Shown here one piece after another: positions 7,757-16,931 of a stretch of DNA of 64,000 nt. Numbering within the stretch: position 1 is the stretch's first letter; every line of letters begins with the position of its first letter. Under the pieces are notes generated by a model, which worked only from the letters and a program-made list of their open reading frames with translations, was not told where the DNA came from and did no database searches. A program made the translations under genes and the position numbers. This stretch comes from Mangrovicella endophytica (lineage in GTDB: Bacteria; Pseudomonadota; Alphaproteobacteria; Rhizobiales; Rhizobiaceae): positions 62,001 through 126,000 of the forward strand of contig NZ_PKMZ01000004.1 of NCBI RefSeq assembly GCF_002893625.1, written 5' to 3'.

Positions 7757-8821
7757 ATGACCGTCCGTACCCGCTTTGCATCCCCCTCTGAATGCCCCGC
7801 TGCCCTGGCCGCCTTTGGTCCAGACCCGCTGATCGTCTGCCATAATGATGCCGACGGGCTGTCGGCAGGGGTCATCCTCGAGATCGCCCTCGACCGGAGC
7901 GGGCATCACCCCCGCCATCGGATCATCGGCAAGGGCGAGAACGCCTATTCGCCGGCGTTCCAGACCGAGCTGGGCAAGCAGACGATGGGCGGCGTCATCG
8001 TGACCGACCTCGGCGTCTCCACCACGCCGCTGAAGCCCGGCACACCCACGGTCCTCATCGACCATCACGTTCCGACCGGCGTGCCGGAGGACGCCTGCGT
8101 CATCTCCGGCATCGACGACGATCCCGTTCCGACGTCCAGCCTGCTCGCCTACCGCTGCGCGAGAGCGCTCGGCTATGCCGACGACCTGCTGTGGCTCGCC
8201 GCGATCGGCATCATCGGCGACATGGCCGAGACCGCGGGCTTTCCGGAGATGGACGAGGCGCGCGAGCGCTACGGCATCACCGCGCTTCGCAAGGCAACGG
8301 CACTCGTCAACGCGCCGCGACGCTCGGCGAGCGGCGATGCCTCGGCCGCCTTCGCACTCCTCCAGAAGGCCGACCGGCCGAAGGACGTGCTCTCCGGCCT
8401 TTATCCCGAGACGGCAGCCTTGCTGGCCGCCAGAGACGAGGTGAGCCGTGCGCTGGATGAAGCGCGCAAGGTCGCGCCGAAAATTGCGGGCCGCGTCGCC
8501 ATCATCCGCTTCCACTCGCCCTGCCAGATCCATCCGCTGGTGGCGCAGGCCTGGCGCGGCCGGCTCAAGGATCGAATCGTGATTGCCGCCAACACCGGCT
8601 ACCGGCCCGGCTGGGTGCACTTCGCCGTCCGCACCGCCCTCGATCTCGACATTCTCGCCTTCCTCGCCGAGCACCGGCCACCGGGGGCCGACGAGCAATA
8701 TGGCAACGGCCACCGTGCCGCCTCCGGCGGAGCCCTGAGGTCGGACGACTGGAACGCCTTCGTTGCGAGCCTCGGCTTCGACGCAGCGATGTTGATTCAC
8801 AACGAGACGGATGCCGCATGA
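7757..8821 (+). CDS. DHH-family phosphoesterase (RecJ-like)
   Basis: A 354-residue protein with the DHH phosphoesterase motifs in order: HNDADG at 29-34, Asp84 in VTDLG, the namesake DHH at 102-104, and Asp155 in GIIGD. These residues bind the two Mn/Mg ions. A DHHA1-type domain follows, with GNGHRAASGG near residue 318. The family includes the 5'-3' exonuclease RecJ and oligonucleotide or dinucleotide phosphodiesterases. This one is shorter than RecJ and lacks its OB-fold extension, so the substrate is open. CGGAG at 7748-7752 supports the ATG at 7757. Its TGA overlaps the uvsE ATG (ATGA), so the two are probably translated together and may act in one repair pathway. Confidence 0.88.
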   Translation: MTVRTRFASPSECPAALAAFGPDPLIVCHNDADGLSAGVILEIALDRSGHHPRHRIIGKGENAYSPAFQTELGKQTMGGVIVTDLGVSTTPLKPGTPTVLIDHHVPTGVPEDACVISGIDDDPVPTSSLLAYRCARALGYADDLLWLAAIGIIGDMAETAGFPEMDEARERYGITALRKATALVNAPRRSASGDASAAFALLQKADRPKDVLSGLYPETAALLAARDEVSRALDEARKVAPKIAGRVAIIRFHSPCQIHPLVAQAWRGRLKDRIVIAANTGYRPGWVHFAVRTALDLDILAFLAEHRPPGADEQYGNGHRAASGGALRSDDWNAFVASLGFDAAMLIHNETDAA

Positions 8822-9867
8822 CCAGACGGATTTCGAGGCTGGGCTTCCCGGTCAAAGTGATGGCGCGGGACGACCTGAAGAGCAACGATGCCCGCCGCGC
8901 CGCCAGCGACCCGCATCTGAAGGTCTCGCTCGGCTATATCGATCAGATCCTCGATCATCTCGATCGGCACGACATCCGCATGTATCGCATGTCGTCCGAC
9001 ATAGCGCCTTACGCCACGCATCCCGACATGCCGCAGTTCCATGGCATGGTGCAGGAGAGCAAGGCTGAGCTCGCGGCGCTCGGCGCCAAGTCGAGGCAGC
9101 TCGACATCCGCCTCTCCTTCCATCCCTCGCAGTTCGTGGTGCTGAACAGCCCGGATCCGGAGCTGGTGCGCAAAAGCGTCTGGGACCTCACCTCCCAGGC
9201 CGAGATGCTCGACCTGATGGAGCTCGGGCCCGAGGCTGTTCTGGTGATCCATGTCGGCGGCACCTATGGCGACATCCCGGCCAGCCGCGCGCGCTGGGCC
9301 GAGACGTGGAAGATCCTGCCCGAACCGGTCCGGCGCCGGCTGGTGCTGGAGCATGACGATCTGCGCTTCTCGGCCGCCGACGTCCTGTGGATCCACGAAC
9401 ATACGGGCGTGCGGCTGATCTTCGACTATCAGCATTTCTGGTGCCTCAATCCGGAACGGGCAGGATTGCGCGACACGCTGGCAGCCGTGCTTGCCACATG
9501 GCCGGACGGGCAGCAGCCGAAGATCCATTTCTCTTCGCCGCGCACCGAGTTGCGCGAGCAGGTCCGCGTCGACAAGAAGACGCGGAAGAAGACAATCCGC
9601 CACGTCGCGCCGGTGTTCACCGGTCATGCCGACTTCTGCAACCCCTTCGAATTCGCGACCTTCATGCGCGAGGTGGACGGGCTCGATTTCGACGTGATGC
9701 TGGAAGCCAAGGCGAAGGACCTCGCCCTGCTGCGGCTGCGGCCGGACCTCTTGCGCTATGCGCCTGACGTAGCGGCCCGCTTCGGCCTGGACGCGACGGA
9801 CGCGGTCGATCTGGAAGCCGAGGAAGATGCGGTGCTCGAGGAAGAAGCCGTGCCAGGCGGCGCATGA
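8818..9867 (+). CDS. uvsE: UV damage endonuclease UvsE/UvdE
   Basis: A 349-residue TIM-barrel endonuclease that nicks DNA directly 5' of UV photoproducts and some other lesions, starting a repair route independent of UvrABC. Family motifs are clear: RLGFPVKV at the N-terminus, YRMSSDIAPYATHP, FHPSQFVVLN, VLVIHVGGTYGD, LVLEHDD, and the metal ligands around LIFDYQHFWC and HFSSPR. An acidic tail (LEAEEDAVLEEEA) follows the barrel. It overlaps the preceding DHH phosphoesterase gene by 4 bp, so both are expected from one message. Confidence 0.95.
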   Translation: MTRRISRLGFPVKVMARDDLKSNDARRAASDPHLKVSLGYIDQILDHLDRHDIRMYRMSSDIAPYATHPDMPQFHGMVQESKAELAALGAKSRQLDIRLSFHPSQFVVLNSPDPELVRKSVWDLTSQAEMLDLMELGPEAVLVIHVGGTYGDIPASRARWAETWKILPEPVRRRLVLEHDDLRFSAADVLWIHEHTGVRLIFDYQHFWCLNPERAGLRDTLAAVLATWPDGQQPKIHFSSPRTELREQVRVDKKTRKKTIRHVAPVFTGHADFCNPFEFATFMREVDGLDFDVMLEAKAKDLALLRLRPDLLRYAPDVAARFGLDATDAVDLEAEEDAVLEEEAVPGGA

Positions 9868-9974
9868 CCGATCCTGCCACTCTCGATACGGGTGTCCGAT
9901 ATCATCTATAGGATATAATATTTCGCGATGTGTATACTTTATCGTTGATGAAATCAGTAGCCGTCGAGCAGGTA

Positions 9975-10005
9975 AGTCTCATTCTTTTAAGTCTTCGATG
10001 AGACT
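9975..10005 (+). promoter_or_regulatory. Inverted repeat in the leader of the hybrid kinase gene
   Basis: AGTCTCAT at 9975-9982 and ATGAGACT at 9998-10005 are perfect complements separated by 15 nt, ending 24 bp before the kinase start codon. The flanking 9890-9995 segment is strikingly AT-rich for this chromosome and includes TATAAT at 9914-9919. The repeat could be an operator or a 5' UTR hairpin near the ribosome binding site. No regulator is implied by the sequence. Confidence 0.4.
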
Positions 10006-10028
10006 CTGTGGCTCCTCGGAGCCGTCTC

Positions 10029-13000
10029 ATGCCTCTACATTTCCGCCTGTCGCTCATCTTTGCCGGGTTCGCGATTTTTGCCGTGCTGGTTCCGCTTGGG
10101 ATTTCCCGGCATGCGGTCGTGACGGTCTTTGGTTCCAATGCCGACCTGCAACTCGCTCAGCTCTCCAGCGAGATGAGCGAGCGTCTCTCGCTCCAGATGT
10201 CAGAGCGTATGAGCGACATCGTTACGGCGACCGCAGCGCCCGAACTGTTCATGAGCTCTGACCGGACCGATCTGCGTCGGTATCTTGGACAGTTGCAGAG
10301 GGCCGACCCATACTACGCTTGGATCGGCTTTGCCGATCTCACCGGTCGCGTCGTCAGCGCTACGGGAGATCTTCTCGTCGGCGTCGACGTCTCGGAACGG
10401 CCCTGGTTCTCCGCCGGTCGGCAGGGTCCTGTCGCGCTGGACGTACACGAAGCCAAGCTGCTGCAGAGCTATCTGTCACCGCACGGCGAGACGCTTCGCT
10501 TCGTCGACGTCGCCGCACCCGTCCACGACACGTCCGGTCGGATCATCGGCGTTCTGGCAGCCCATCTGAACTGGACCTGGGCAGAACGGCTGATGACCAG
10601 CATCAAGCCGGTGAGCGCCGGGATGAGGGGCACGGAACTCCTGATACTTTCTCGCGTCGGCCAGGTGATCCTCGGCCCATCCGAGTTGGTTGGCACCACC
10701 TATCAGCCGGACGAGATGTATCTCGCCGAGAAGACGCGCACGCGCCGGGTCGGGCAATTCCATGGCTTGGGCTGGTCCGTCGTCGCCCGGCAGAGAAGCG
10801 ATGAGGCCTTCGCGTCGCTCCACGCCATCGACCGTCTGGTCACCTTCTCCACCCTCGCCTTCGCCGGTATCGCCGGCCTGATCGGCTGGCTGCTCGCCAC
10901 CATACTGGTCCGCCCACTGAAGGATCTCGCCGCCAAGACCGAGGCGATCCAGGCTGGTGCTTCCGTCGACATTCTCCCGCACAGCAGCGGCTATCGCGAG
11001 CTCAAGATCCTCGCCTCTGCGGTCGCGACGGCCGTGACTGACATGCGCGCCAGCCAGGAGGACCTGCACAGCGCCAATGCCAGTCTCGAGGAACGCGTCA
11101 TGAAGCGGACTCAGGAGCTGGCGGAGGCCAAGGAGCGGGCCGAAGCGGCGACAAAGGCCAAGAGCAACTTCCTGGCCAATATGAGCCATGAGGTCCGCAC
11201 GCCCCTCAATGGCGTCCTCGGCATGGCCGAGCTGATGTCGAGGACCACCCTGTCGGAAGCCCAGCGCCGCTATGTCGAGCAGATCAAATCCTCCGGCAGC
11301 GTCCTTCTGGCGATCCTCAACGATATTCTCGACCTCTCGAAGATCGAGAGCGGCCAGCTGGCGATCGATCCGGTTCGCACCCGGCTCCCGGCGCTGATCA
11401 GCGAGATCGTCACCTTCTATGCCGCGACGGCTCATGAGAAGGGCCTGGCTTTGCTTCTCGACCTCGATCCGGGCCTGCCGGAATATGTCGAGGTCGATCC
11501 GACCCGGCTGCGGCAGGTGCTCAGCAACCTCATCAGCAATGCGTTGAAATTTACCAAGGTCGGCGAGGTGACGGTCGCGGCGAACGTCCAGAAGTTCAGC
11601 GACCGCGACGGCCGCTGCATCATCGAGTTCTCGTGCAACGATACCGGCATCGGCATCTCCGACCAGAACATCGCCAGGCTGTTCTCGCGCTTCACACAGG
11701 CTGAATCCAGCACGACCCGGCTGTTCGGCGGTACCGGACTCGGCCTCTCCATCTGCAAGGAAGTCTGTGAGCTGATGGGCGGCTCGATCGGCGTCGTCAG
11801 CGAGGAAGGTAAAGGATCCACCTTCTCCTTCACCCTCGCGCTGCCGGTGCTGGAGAAAGCGCTGCCGCAGACCGAGATCAGTCGCCGCGTGGCGCTCGTC
11901 TCCGGCTGCGACCGCCTCTGCCGCATCATCGTTCGCGGACTGGCGGCCCGCGGCATCGCCTGCATCTGCTTCCAGAATACGCCCGACCTGGCGACCCGGA
12001 TCGCCAGTGCCGCCGATCTCTATGGCGCCTTCGATGCCGTCATCTTCGACGGCGGGCGCGACATGGACGCCGCCGCGGCCGGCCGCAAGCTGCTTCACAG
12101 CGAGCCGAGCATCGCAGCGCTTCCCTGCATCATCGTCGGACGCCAACCGACGCATAGCTTCTACCCGCTGTTCAATGCCGTCGTCGTGAAGCCGTTCGAG
12201 GCAGCCTTCGTCGCCGAGGCGGTTTGCCGGCTGACGGCCGGCTCCGGCATGGCCGAGCCGGAGCAGGTTCGCGGGGAGATCGGCGTCCCGGCGCGCAAGC
12301 CGTTGCGTTTTGACGGGCGGAAGGCGCTGCTGGTCGACGACAACAACGTCAACATCATGTTCGGCGAGGAAATCCTGCACGGCTTCGGCTTCGTCGTCTC
12401 CACGGCGACCGATGGCAAGAAGGCCGTGGAAGCCAGCCGGTCCGGCGACTTCGACGTCATACTGATGGACTGCCAGATGCCGGTGATGGACGGCTATCAG
12501 GCGACCAGCATCATCCGCAAACTCATGGCAGAAGGATCCGTGCGGCGCGTCCCGATCATCGCGCTGACCGCAAATGCGCTCCGCGGCGACCGCGAGAAGT
12601 GCCTGGCGGCGGGCATGGACTCCTTCCTCACCAAGCCGCTGCGGATGACCGATCTGGAACTCGTGCTCGAGAACACGCTCGGCGCCTCCAACGAGGCAGC
12701 GGCGGGAGAAGGGCAGCCGGAAAGCGCAACATCCTCGGCGTCCTTGCAAGCTGCGCCTGCGCCGGCCAGCGCCCCCTCCGCGGCTTCCCCGGCTTCCCCC
12801 GAGAGCGCGGCACCGGCGGCGGCGCAAGCGCTGGCAAAGCCCGTGGAACCCCGTGCGAAAATCCCGCTGATCGACCTCGACAGCTTCAACCGCACCCGCG
12901 CGGGAATGAAGAAGTTCGACGTCCTTGCGTCGTACTATCTGACCGACACGGTGGACTACCTGCAGCAGATCAAGCGGGCGCTCGCCATGGGCCAGGTGGA

Positions 13001-13244
13001 GGACGCGGTCATGCCCGCCCATACCATCAAGAGCTCCAGCCGCATCCTTGGCGCCTCCGGCATGGCCGCTCTGGCGGAAGATCTGGAGAAGCGTGCACGT
13101 GCCGCGGGACAGCCGCAGATGGCCGAGTTGAACGCGCTCTCCGGCCATCTGGACCGGATCTTCGCTTTGACCAGGGATGCGATCCGGCGGCTGTTGCTCG
13201 ATCCACCCGTCTCGGTAGACGAGCCGCTCAGGAAGGCCGGTTGA
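10029..13244 (+). CDS. Hybrid sensor histidine kinase (dCACHE-HAMP-HisKA-HATPase-REC-REC-HPt)
   Basis: A 1071-residue membrane-bound phosphorelay kinase. Membrane segments near residues 6-30 and 275-300 flank a periplasmic double-CACHE-like sensor. A HAMP region follows, then HisKA with the phosphoacceptor His387 (NMSHEVRTPLNG) and an HATPase domain with GTGLGLSI. The first receiver (residues ~620-735) has lost the acidic pair and is probably structural. The second is intact, with Asp814 in LMDCQMP. An Ala/Pro linker leads to a C-terminal HPt domain with His998 (HTIKSSSR). CGGAG upstream supports the ATG at 10029. No stand-alone response regulator is nearby, so the output partner is encoded elsewhere. 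Confidence 0.93.
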   Translation: MPLHFRLSLIFAGFAIFAVLVPLGISRHAVVTVFGSNADLQLAQLSSEMSERLSLQMSERMSDIVTATAAPELFMSSDRTDLRRYLGQLQRADPYYAWIGFADLTGRVVSATGDLLVGVDVSERPWFSAGRQGPVALDVHEAKLLQSYLSPHGETLRFVDVAAPVHDTSGRIIGVLAAHLNWTWAERLMTSIKPVSAGMRGTELLILSRVGQVILGPSELVGTTYQPDEMYLAEKTRTRRVGQFHGLGWSVVARQRSDEAFASLHAIDRLVTFSTLAFAGIAGLIGWLLATILVRPLKDLAAKTEAIQAGASVDILPHSSGYRELKILASAVATAVTDMRASQEDLHSANASLEERVMKRTQELAEAKERAEAATKAKSNFLANMSHEVRTPLNGVLGMAELMSRTTLSEAQRRYVEQIKSSGSVLLAILNDILDLSKIESGQLAIDPVRTRLPALISEIVTFYAATAHEKGLALLLDLDPGLPEYVEVDPTRLRQVLSNLISNALKFTKVGEVTVAANVQKFSDRDGRCIIEFSCNDTGIGISDQNIARLFSRFTQAESSTTRLFGGTGLGLSICKEVCELMGGSIGVVSEEGKGSTFSFTLALPVLEKALPQTEISRRVALVSGCDRLCRIIVRGLAARGIACICFQNTPDLATRIASAADLYGAFDAVIFDGGRDMDAAAAGRKLLHSEPSIAALPCIIVGRQPTHSFYPLFNAVVVKPFEAAFVAEAVCRLTAGSGMAEPEQVRGEIGVPARKPLRFDGRKALLVDDNNVNIMFGEEILHGFGFVVSTATDGKKAVEASRSGDFDVILMDCQMPVMDGYQATSIIRKLMAEGSVRRVPIIALTANALRGDREKCLAAGMDSFLTKPLRMTDLELVLENTLGASNEAAAGEGQPESATSSASLQAAPAPASAPSAASPASPESAAPAAAQALAKPVEPRAKIPLIDLDSFNRTRAGMKKFDVLASYYLTDTVDYLQQIKRALAMGQVEDAVMPAHTIKSSSRILGASGMAALAEDLEKRARAAGQPQMAELNALSGHLDRIFALTRDAIRRLLLDPPVSVDEPLRKAG

Positions 13245-13450
13245 CGAAATGCGGATCAAATGTCGGCCCGGACCCGGAGGAGTTTCTTAAGACGCAGTGA
13301 TCTAGAGCTTAGATGATGAGAGGCAGAGTGCGGGGGCGCTCAGCGGGTGGGGCCGCACCTCTTATCCAAGCAGATGCTCATGAGCCGAGGGACGGGGGTC
13401 GCTCGGGATAATGAGCCTTGGGCGGCGTGCTGCCGTCACGCGAGGGTTGG

Positions 13451-14626
13451 ATGGACGCTGGCGACAACTTCGCCTACATGCTTCCGGTGATGATGCTGAC
13501 CTTCGCGTGCGCCTTTCTGGTGGTCGCACGCTGGGGATCACGGCCGGCACTTGCCTGGGGTATGGGCTATCTTTGCGCGGGCTGCGGCTTCGCCGCGCCG
13601 ATGGTGATGTCGGCCTTCCCCACCGTTGTCATGGCGCTGACGGCCGACACGCTGCTGCTTGGCGCAATGTACCTGTTCGGGCAGGCATTGCTGATCCAGT
13701 TCGGGATGCCATCCTACGCAGCCTTGCGGATGTCGATCTGCCTGGTCGGAGGAATGCTCGTGACCTTCGCCGTGCTGGGACGGCAAAGCCTGCCCGCGGA
13801 GCTCATCCTGCACGACCTCACCTCGTCGCTGATGCTTGCCGTGCCGCTGGTGGCGATCCGGCGCCGGTTGCAGCAGCCGATCCACAAGGCTCTCTTCGTG
13901 ATCGTCTCGCTCGTCGTGCTCGACACGATGATCCGAACAGCCATAACCGCCGCCGTTATGGCTCCGTCGGCCGACACGGCGGGCTTCATCGGCTCGCCCT
14001 ACGCCTTCTACATGCAGGCGACGGCCAGCGTGCTCGGCCTCGTCCTGGCGCTCGTCGCGCTGGCGGCGGTGACGCTCGACGTCGTCGCCACCTACCGCGA
14101 CGCCGCCGAGCACGATCCGATGACCGGCCTTCTCAACCGCCGCGGCTTCGAACGCGCGTCGCCGGATGCTGCGCGCGGACGCCCAAGCTCCGGAGCGGTG
14201 ATTTCCTGCGACATCGACCACTTCAAATCGATCAACGACGGCTACGGCCATGGCGCCGGCGACAATGTCATCGTCGCCTTTGCGCAGATGCTCCGCAGCC
14301 ACCTGCCGCAGCACGCATTGGCGGCGCGGTTCGGCGGTGAGGAGTTCGTCGCCTATCTGCCGGGCCACAGCGCGCACACCGCTTCGCTGGTCGCCGAGGG
14401 CCTCCGACGCGCCTTCAACGCGCGCGACTGGAGCGACTGCGGCATTCAGCGCTCGATCACGGCGAGCTTCGGCATCGCCTCACCGCAGCCGGGCGATCAC
14501 TCACTCCATGATGCGATCGCCCGCGCCGATACCAGCCTCTACGCCGCCAAAGCTGCCGGCCGGAACCGCGTGATGCTGGGCGAGCAGGTGGTGAGACGGG
14601 CCGGTTCGGCACTCGCCGCGGCCTGA
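13451..14626 (+). CDS. Membrane-anchored diguanylate cyclase (GGDEF)
   Basis: A 391-residue protein. Residues 1-215 contain about seven hydrophobic segments and form an integral-membrane sensor of unknown ligand. Residues ~220-380 are a GGDEF domain that should make cyclic di-GMP: DPMTGLLNRRGF, CDIDHFKSINDGYGH, and the active-site GGEEF at 295-299. The upstream inhibitory RxxD site is absent, so product inhibition is not expected by that route. GAGGG at 13442-13446 supports the start at 13451. It lies about 200 bp downstream of the hybrid kinase and may or may not share its control. Confidence 0.92.
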   Translation: MDAGDNFAYMLPVMMLTFACAFLVVARWGSRPALAWGMGYLCAGCGFAAPMVMSAFPTVVMALTADTLLLGAMYLFGQALLIQFGMPSYAALRMSICLVGGMLVTFAVLGRQSLPAELILHDLTSSLMLAVPLVAIRRRLQQPIHKALFVIVSLVVLDTMIRTAITAAVMAPSADTAGFIGSPYAFYMQATASVLGLVLALVALAAVTLDVVATYRDAAEHDPMTGLLNRRGFERASPDAARGRPSSGAVISCDIDHFKSINDGYGHGAGDNVIVAFAQMLRSHLPQHALAARFGGEEFVAYLPGHSAHTASLVAEGLRRAFNARDWSDCGIQRSITASFGIASPQPGDHSLHDAIARADTSLYAAKAAGRNRVMLGEQVVRRAGSALAAA

Positions 14627-15117
14627 CGGAACGGGTGAGAGGTCGCCGGTCGATGCCCGCCAACTAAGGCAGGCTCAGCGCTATCAGCGACTGCCCCCGC
14701 AGCGCCCTGCGCGTGATCCCTGCTGTTCCCCGATCGATCCAAGCCATCCCGCGACGTCACGGCCGAATGCTTGGCGCTGGCACGCACGACGTCGGCCGGG
14801 CGCATTCAGGGCGTGGAGCAAGTGCTTGTCGTGTCGGCGAAGCATCCCCCGCCCTCTGATGCTGGCAAGCCACCTCCGAAGGTCCAGCGTTTCTCCCGAA
14901 CGTCGAGCGGCAAGACTCGAGGCAGATGCCGGCCCCGCCTGCGGGACGCGCTCTTGCCGCCATGCCGTTGCGGCAGAGCGGGCTCTCGTTGGGGGTCGCA
15001 GGCATGGGCCGGGCCCGATGGCTTCACGGCAGCGGCCGAGACGGCGCTGTCCCGTCGCGCAGCTCGCTTCAGGCGAGGGCGGAGCGAAGGTTCCAGCTTT
15101 GGCCCTCAGAAGCAGAA
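14627..15117. other. Gene-free stretch between convergent genes
   Basis: About 490 bp between the diguanylate cyclase stop and the hairpin downstream of the convergent transpeptidase gene. Both strands have only short, Arg/Pro/Ser-rich open frames of the kind produced by GC-rich non-coding DNA, and none has a convincing ribosome site. I see no tRNA, repeat array or recognisable RNA. It is long for this gene-dense window. Confidence 0.5.
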
Positions 15118-15146
15118 CGGCGGCGGGACCGATGATCCCGCCGCCG
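15118..15146 (-). terminator. GC-rich hairpin downstream of the FtsI-type gene
   Basis: CGGCGGCGGGA at 15118-15128 pairs perfectly with TCCCGCCGCCG at 15136-15146 across a 7-nt loop, 61 bp after the minus-strand stop. There is no clear T-run, so it may end transcription poorly by itself or act as a 3' stabiliser. Confidence 0.45.
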
Positions 15147-15206
15147 CCGATTCAGTAGCGATGCAGACGCGCCTGACTTTAGTGGCCATGCACCTCTCAG
15201 AGAGGC

Positions 15207-16931
15207 TTAGTAGGAGACCATCAGCGCCTTGCCGGTCGGGCCGAAGTCTGGCTTGACGCCGAGGAAGGACGCGGAGCGCCGGATGATGGCACCGACCATC
15301 GGTGCGGCGTTCCAGCCGGCCTGCGCGTTCGGCTTGCCCGGCTCGACCTTCGGCTCGTCGACGATGGAGAGGACCACATAACGCGGCTTCTCGATCGGGA
15401 AGGCACCGACAAAGGCGTTGAAGCGCTTGTCGTGGTTATAGCGGCCGTGCTCGACCTTCTCTGCCGTGCCGGTCTTGCCGCCGACGTGGTAGCCCGGGAC
15501 GTCGGCTTGGCGGCCAGATCCTTCGATGCCGTTGATGCGGAAGATCTCGCGCATGTCGAGCGAGGTCTGCTCCTTCACCACACGCGTCTTGATCGCGTCC
15601 GCTTCCTCCTTGGTGCGCGGCAGGAAAGTCGGCGGGATGTAGTAGCCGCCATTGATCAGCGCCGCGGCGGCGACGGCCGTGTTCAGCGGCGTGGTCGAGA
15701 CGCCATGGCCGAAGGCGATGGTCATGGAGTTGATTTTCTTCCAGACCTTCGGCTGGGTCGGCATCGCGACCTCGGGCAGCTCCGTGGGAACGCGCGACAA
15801 GAGACCGAGACGGGTCAGGAACTCCTGGTGCCCCTCGACGCCCACCATGTCGGCTTCGCGGGCCGAGCCGACGTTGGACGAATATTTGAAGATCTCGGGG
15901 ACCGTCAGGGAGGACCCCTTGTTGTGGAACTCCTTGATCGTGTGGCCGGCCACGCGGAACGGCGTCGTGTCGACGCGGCTGTTCATGTTGACCTTGCCGA
16001 AGTCGAGCGCCATGCCGGTGGTGAAGATCTTGAAGGTCGAGCCCATCTCGAAGGTACCGGCGGAAATGCGGTTCAGGTTCTCCTTCTTCAGCGCATCGGC
16101 CGGCTGGTTCGAGTCATAGGTCGGCGCCGAGGCCATCGCGATGATCTCGCCGGTCTCCACATCGAGAACGAGGCCGCCGGCCGCAACGGCGCGATAGCGC
16201 TGCAGTGCATCGGTGATGACGTCGTTCAGGACGTGCTGGACACGATTGTCGATCGACAGCCGCACCGGCTCCAGATGCTCACCGGATGCAAGCCCGTTCA
16301 TCTGCAGCGCGCTGAAACCGCTGTCGTCGATGTACTTCTCCATGCCGGAGATGCCGTGATTGTCGACGTTGGTGGCGCCCAAGATGTGGGCGGCCGTCGA
16401 GCCGCCGGGATAGAAGCGGCGTTTCTCCGTGCGGAAGCCGAGGCCGGGGATGCCCAGTTCCAGAACCTGCTGCTGCTGCGCCGGCGTCAGCTTGCGCTCC
16501 AGCCAGGCAAAGCCGGCGCGGGACGACAGCTTGTTGTACAGCGACTTGGTGTCGAGGTCCGGCAGAACCGTCTGCAGCCGCTCGATCGCTTCGTCGATGT
16601 CGACCATGCGCTTCGGCTCGGCGTAGAGCGAGGCGGTCTTGACATCGATGGCCATGATGCTGCCGTTGCGATCGATGATGTCCGGACGGCTGACGGCTTC
16701 CGCGAGCGGCGCAAAGTAGGACCCGCCAGTGGGCGAGAAGGCGCCCATCCAGACCAGCTTGCCGCCGATGACGCCGTAAACGGCGCAGAACAGGCCGGTG
16801 GCGATGATGACGCGCGACTTCGCTGCCCGGGAGCGCTTCTGGCGCGCAGCCACACCCGGCATGGCGGGCGCTGTGGGCGCCAGCAGCTTCCGCAGAGCAC
16901 CGAACCGAACGCCGATGAAATCCGGGATCAT
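15207..16931 (-). CDS. ftsI: Peptidoglycan D,D-transpeptidase, FtsI/PBP3 type
   Basis: A class B penicillin-binding protein that cross-links septal peptidoglycan. A single membrane anchor (VIIATGLFCAVYGVIGGKLVW) follows a basic cytoplasmic tail. A PBP dimer domain comes next (RPDIIDRNGSIMA, FYPGGSTAAHILG), then the transpeptidase domain with its three motifs: the SxxK serine in GSTFK (about residue 300), SSN, and KTGT (about 490). At 574 residues it has normal FtsI length. The ATG at 16929-16931 was chosen; a TTG two codons upstream is an alternative. No mraZ, mraW, ftsL, mur or other dcw genes flank it, so it is either a displaced ftsI or a paralogue. Confidence 0.92.
   Translation of the reverse strand: MIPDFIGVRFGALRKLLAPTAPAMPGVAARQKRSRAAKSRVIIATGLFCAVYGVIGGKLVWMGAFSPTGGSYFAPLAEAVSRPDIIDRNGSIMAIDVKTASLYAEPKRMVDIDEAIERLQTVLPDLDTKSLYNKLSSRAGFAWLERKLTPAQQQQVLELGIPGLGFRTEKRRFYPGGSTAAHILGATNVDNHGISGMEKYIDDSGFSALQMNGLASGEHLEPVRLSIDNRVQHVLNDVITDALQRYRAVAAGGLVLDVETGEIIAMASAPTYDSNQPADALKKENLNRISAGTFEMGSTFKIFTTGMALDFGKVNMNSRVDTTPFRVAGHTIKEFHNKGSSLTVPEIFKYSSNVGSAREADMVGVEGHQEFLTRLGLLSRVPTELPEVAMPTQPKVWKKINSMTIAFGHGVSTTPLNTAVAAAALINGGYYIPPTFLPRTKEEADAIKTRVVKEQTSLDMREIFRINGIEGSGRQADVPGYHVGGKTGTAEKVEHGRYNHDKRFNAFVGAFPIEKPRYVVLSIVDEPKVEPGKPNAQAGWNAAPMVGAIIRRSASFLGVKPDFGPTGKALMVSY

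Noticed and set aside
10476-13259. A 927-codon minus-strand open frame antisense to the hybrid kinase
   Set aside because: It is a GC-rich shadow: rich in Arg, His, Gly and Asp runs, no domain pattern, and fully overlapped by a kinase with all expected motifs.
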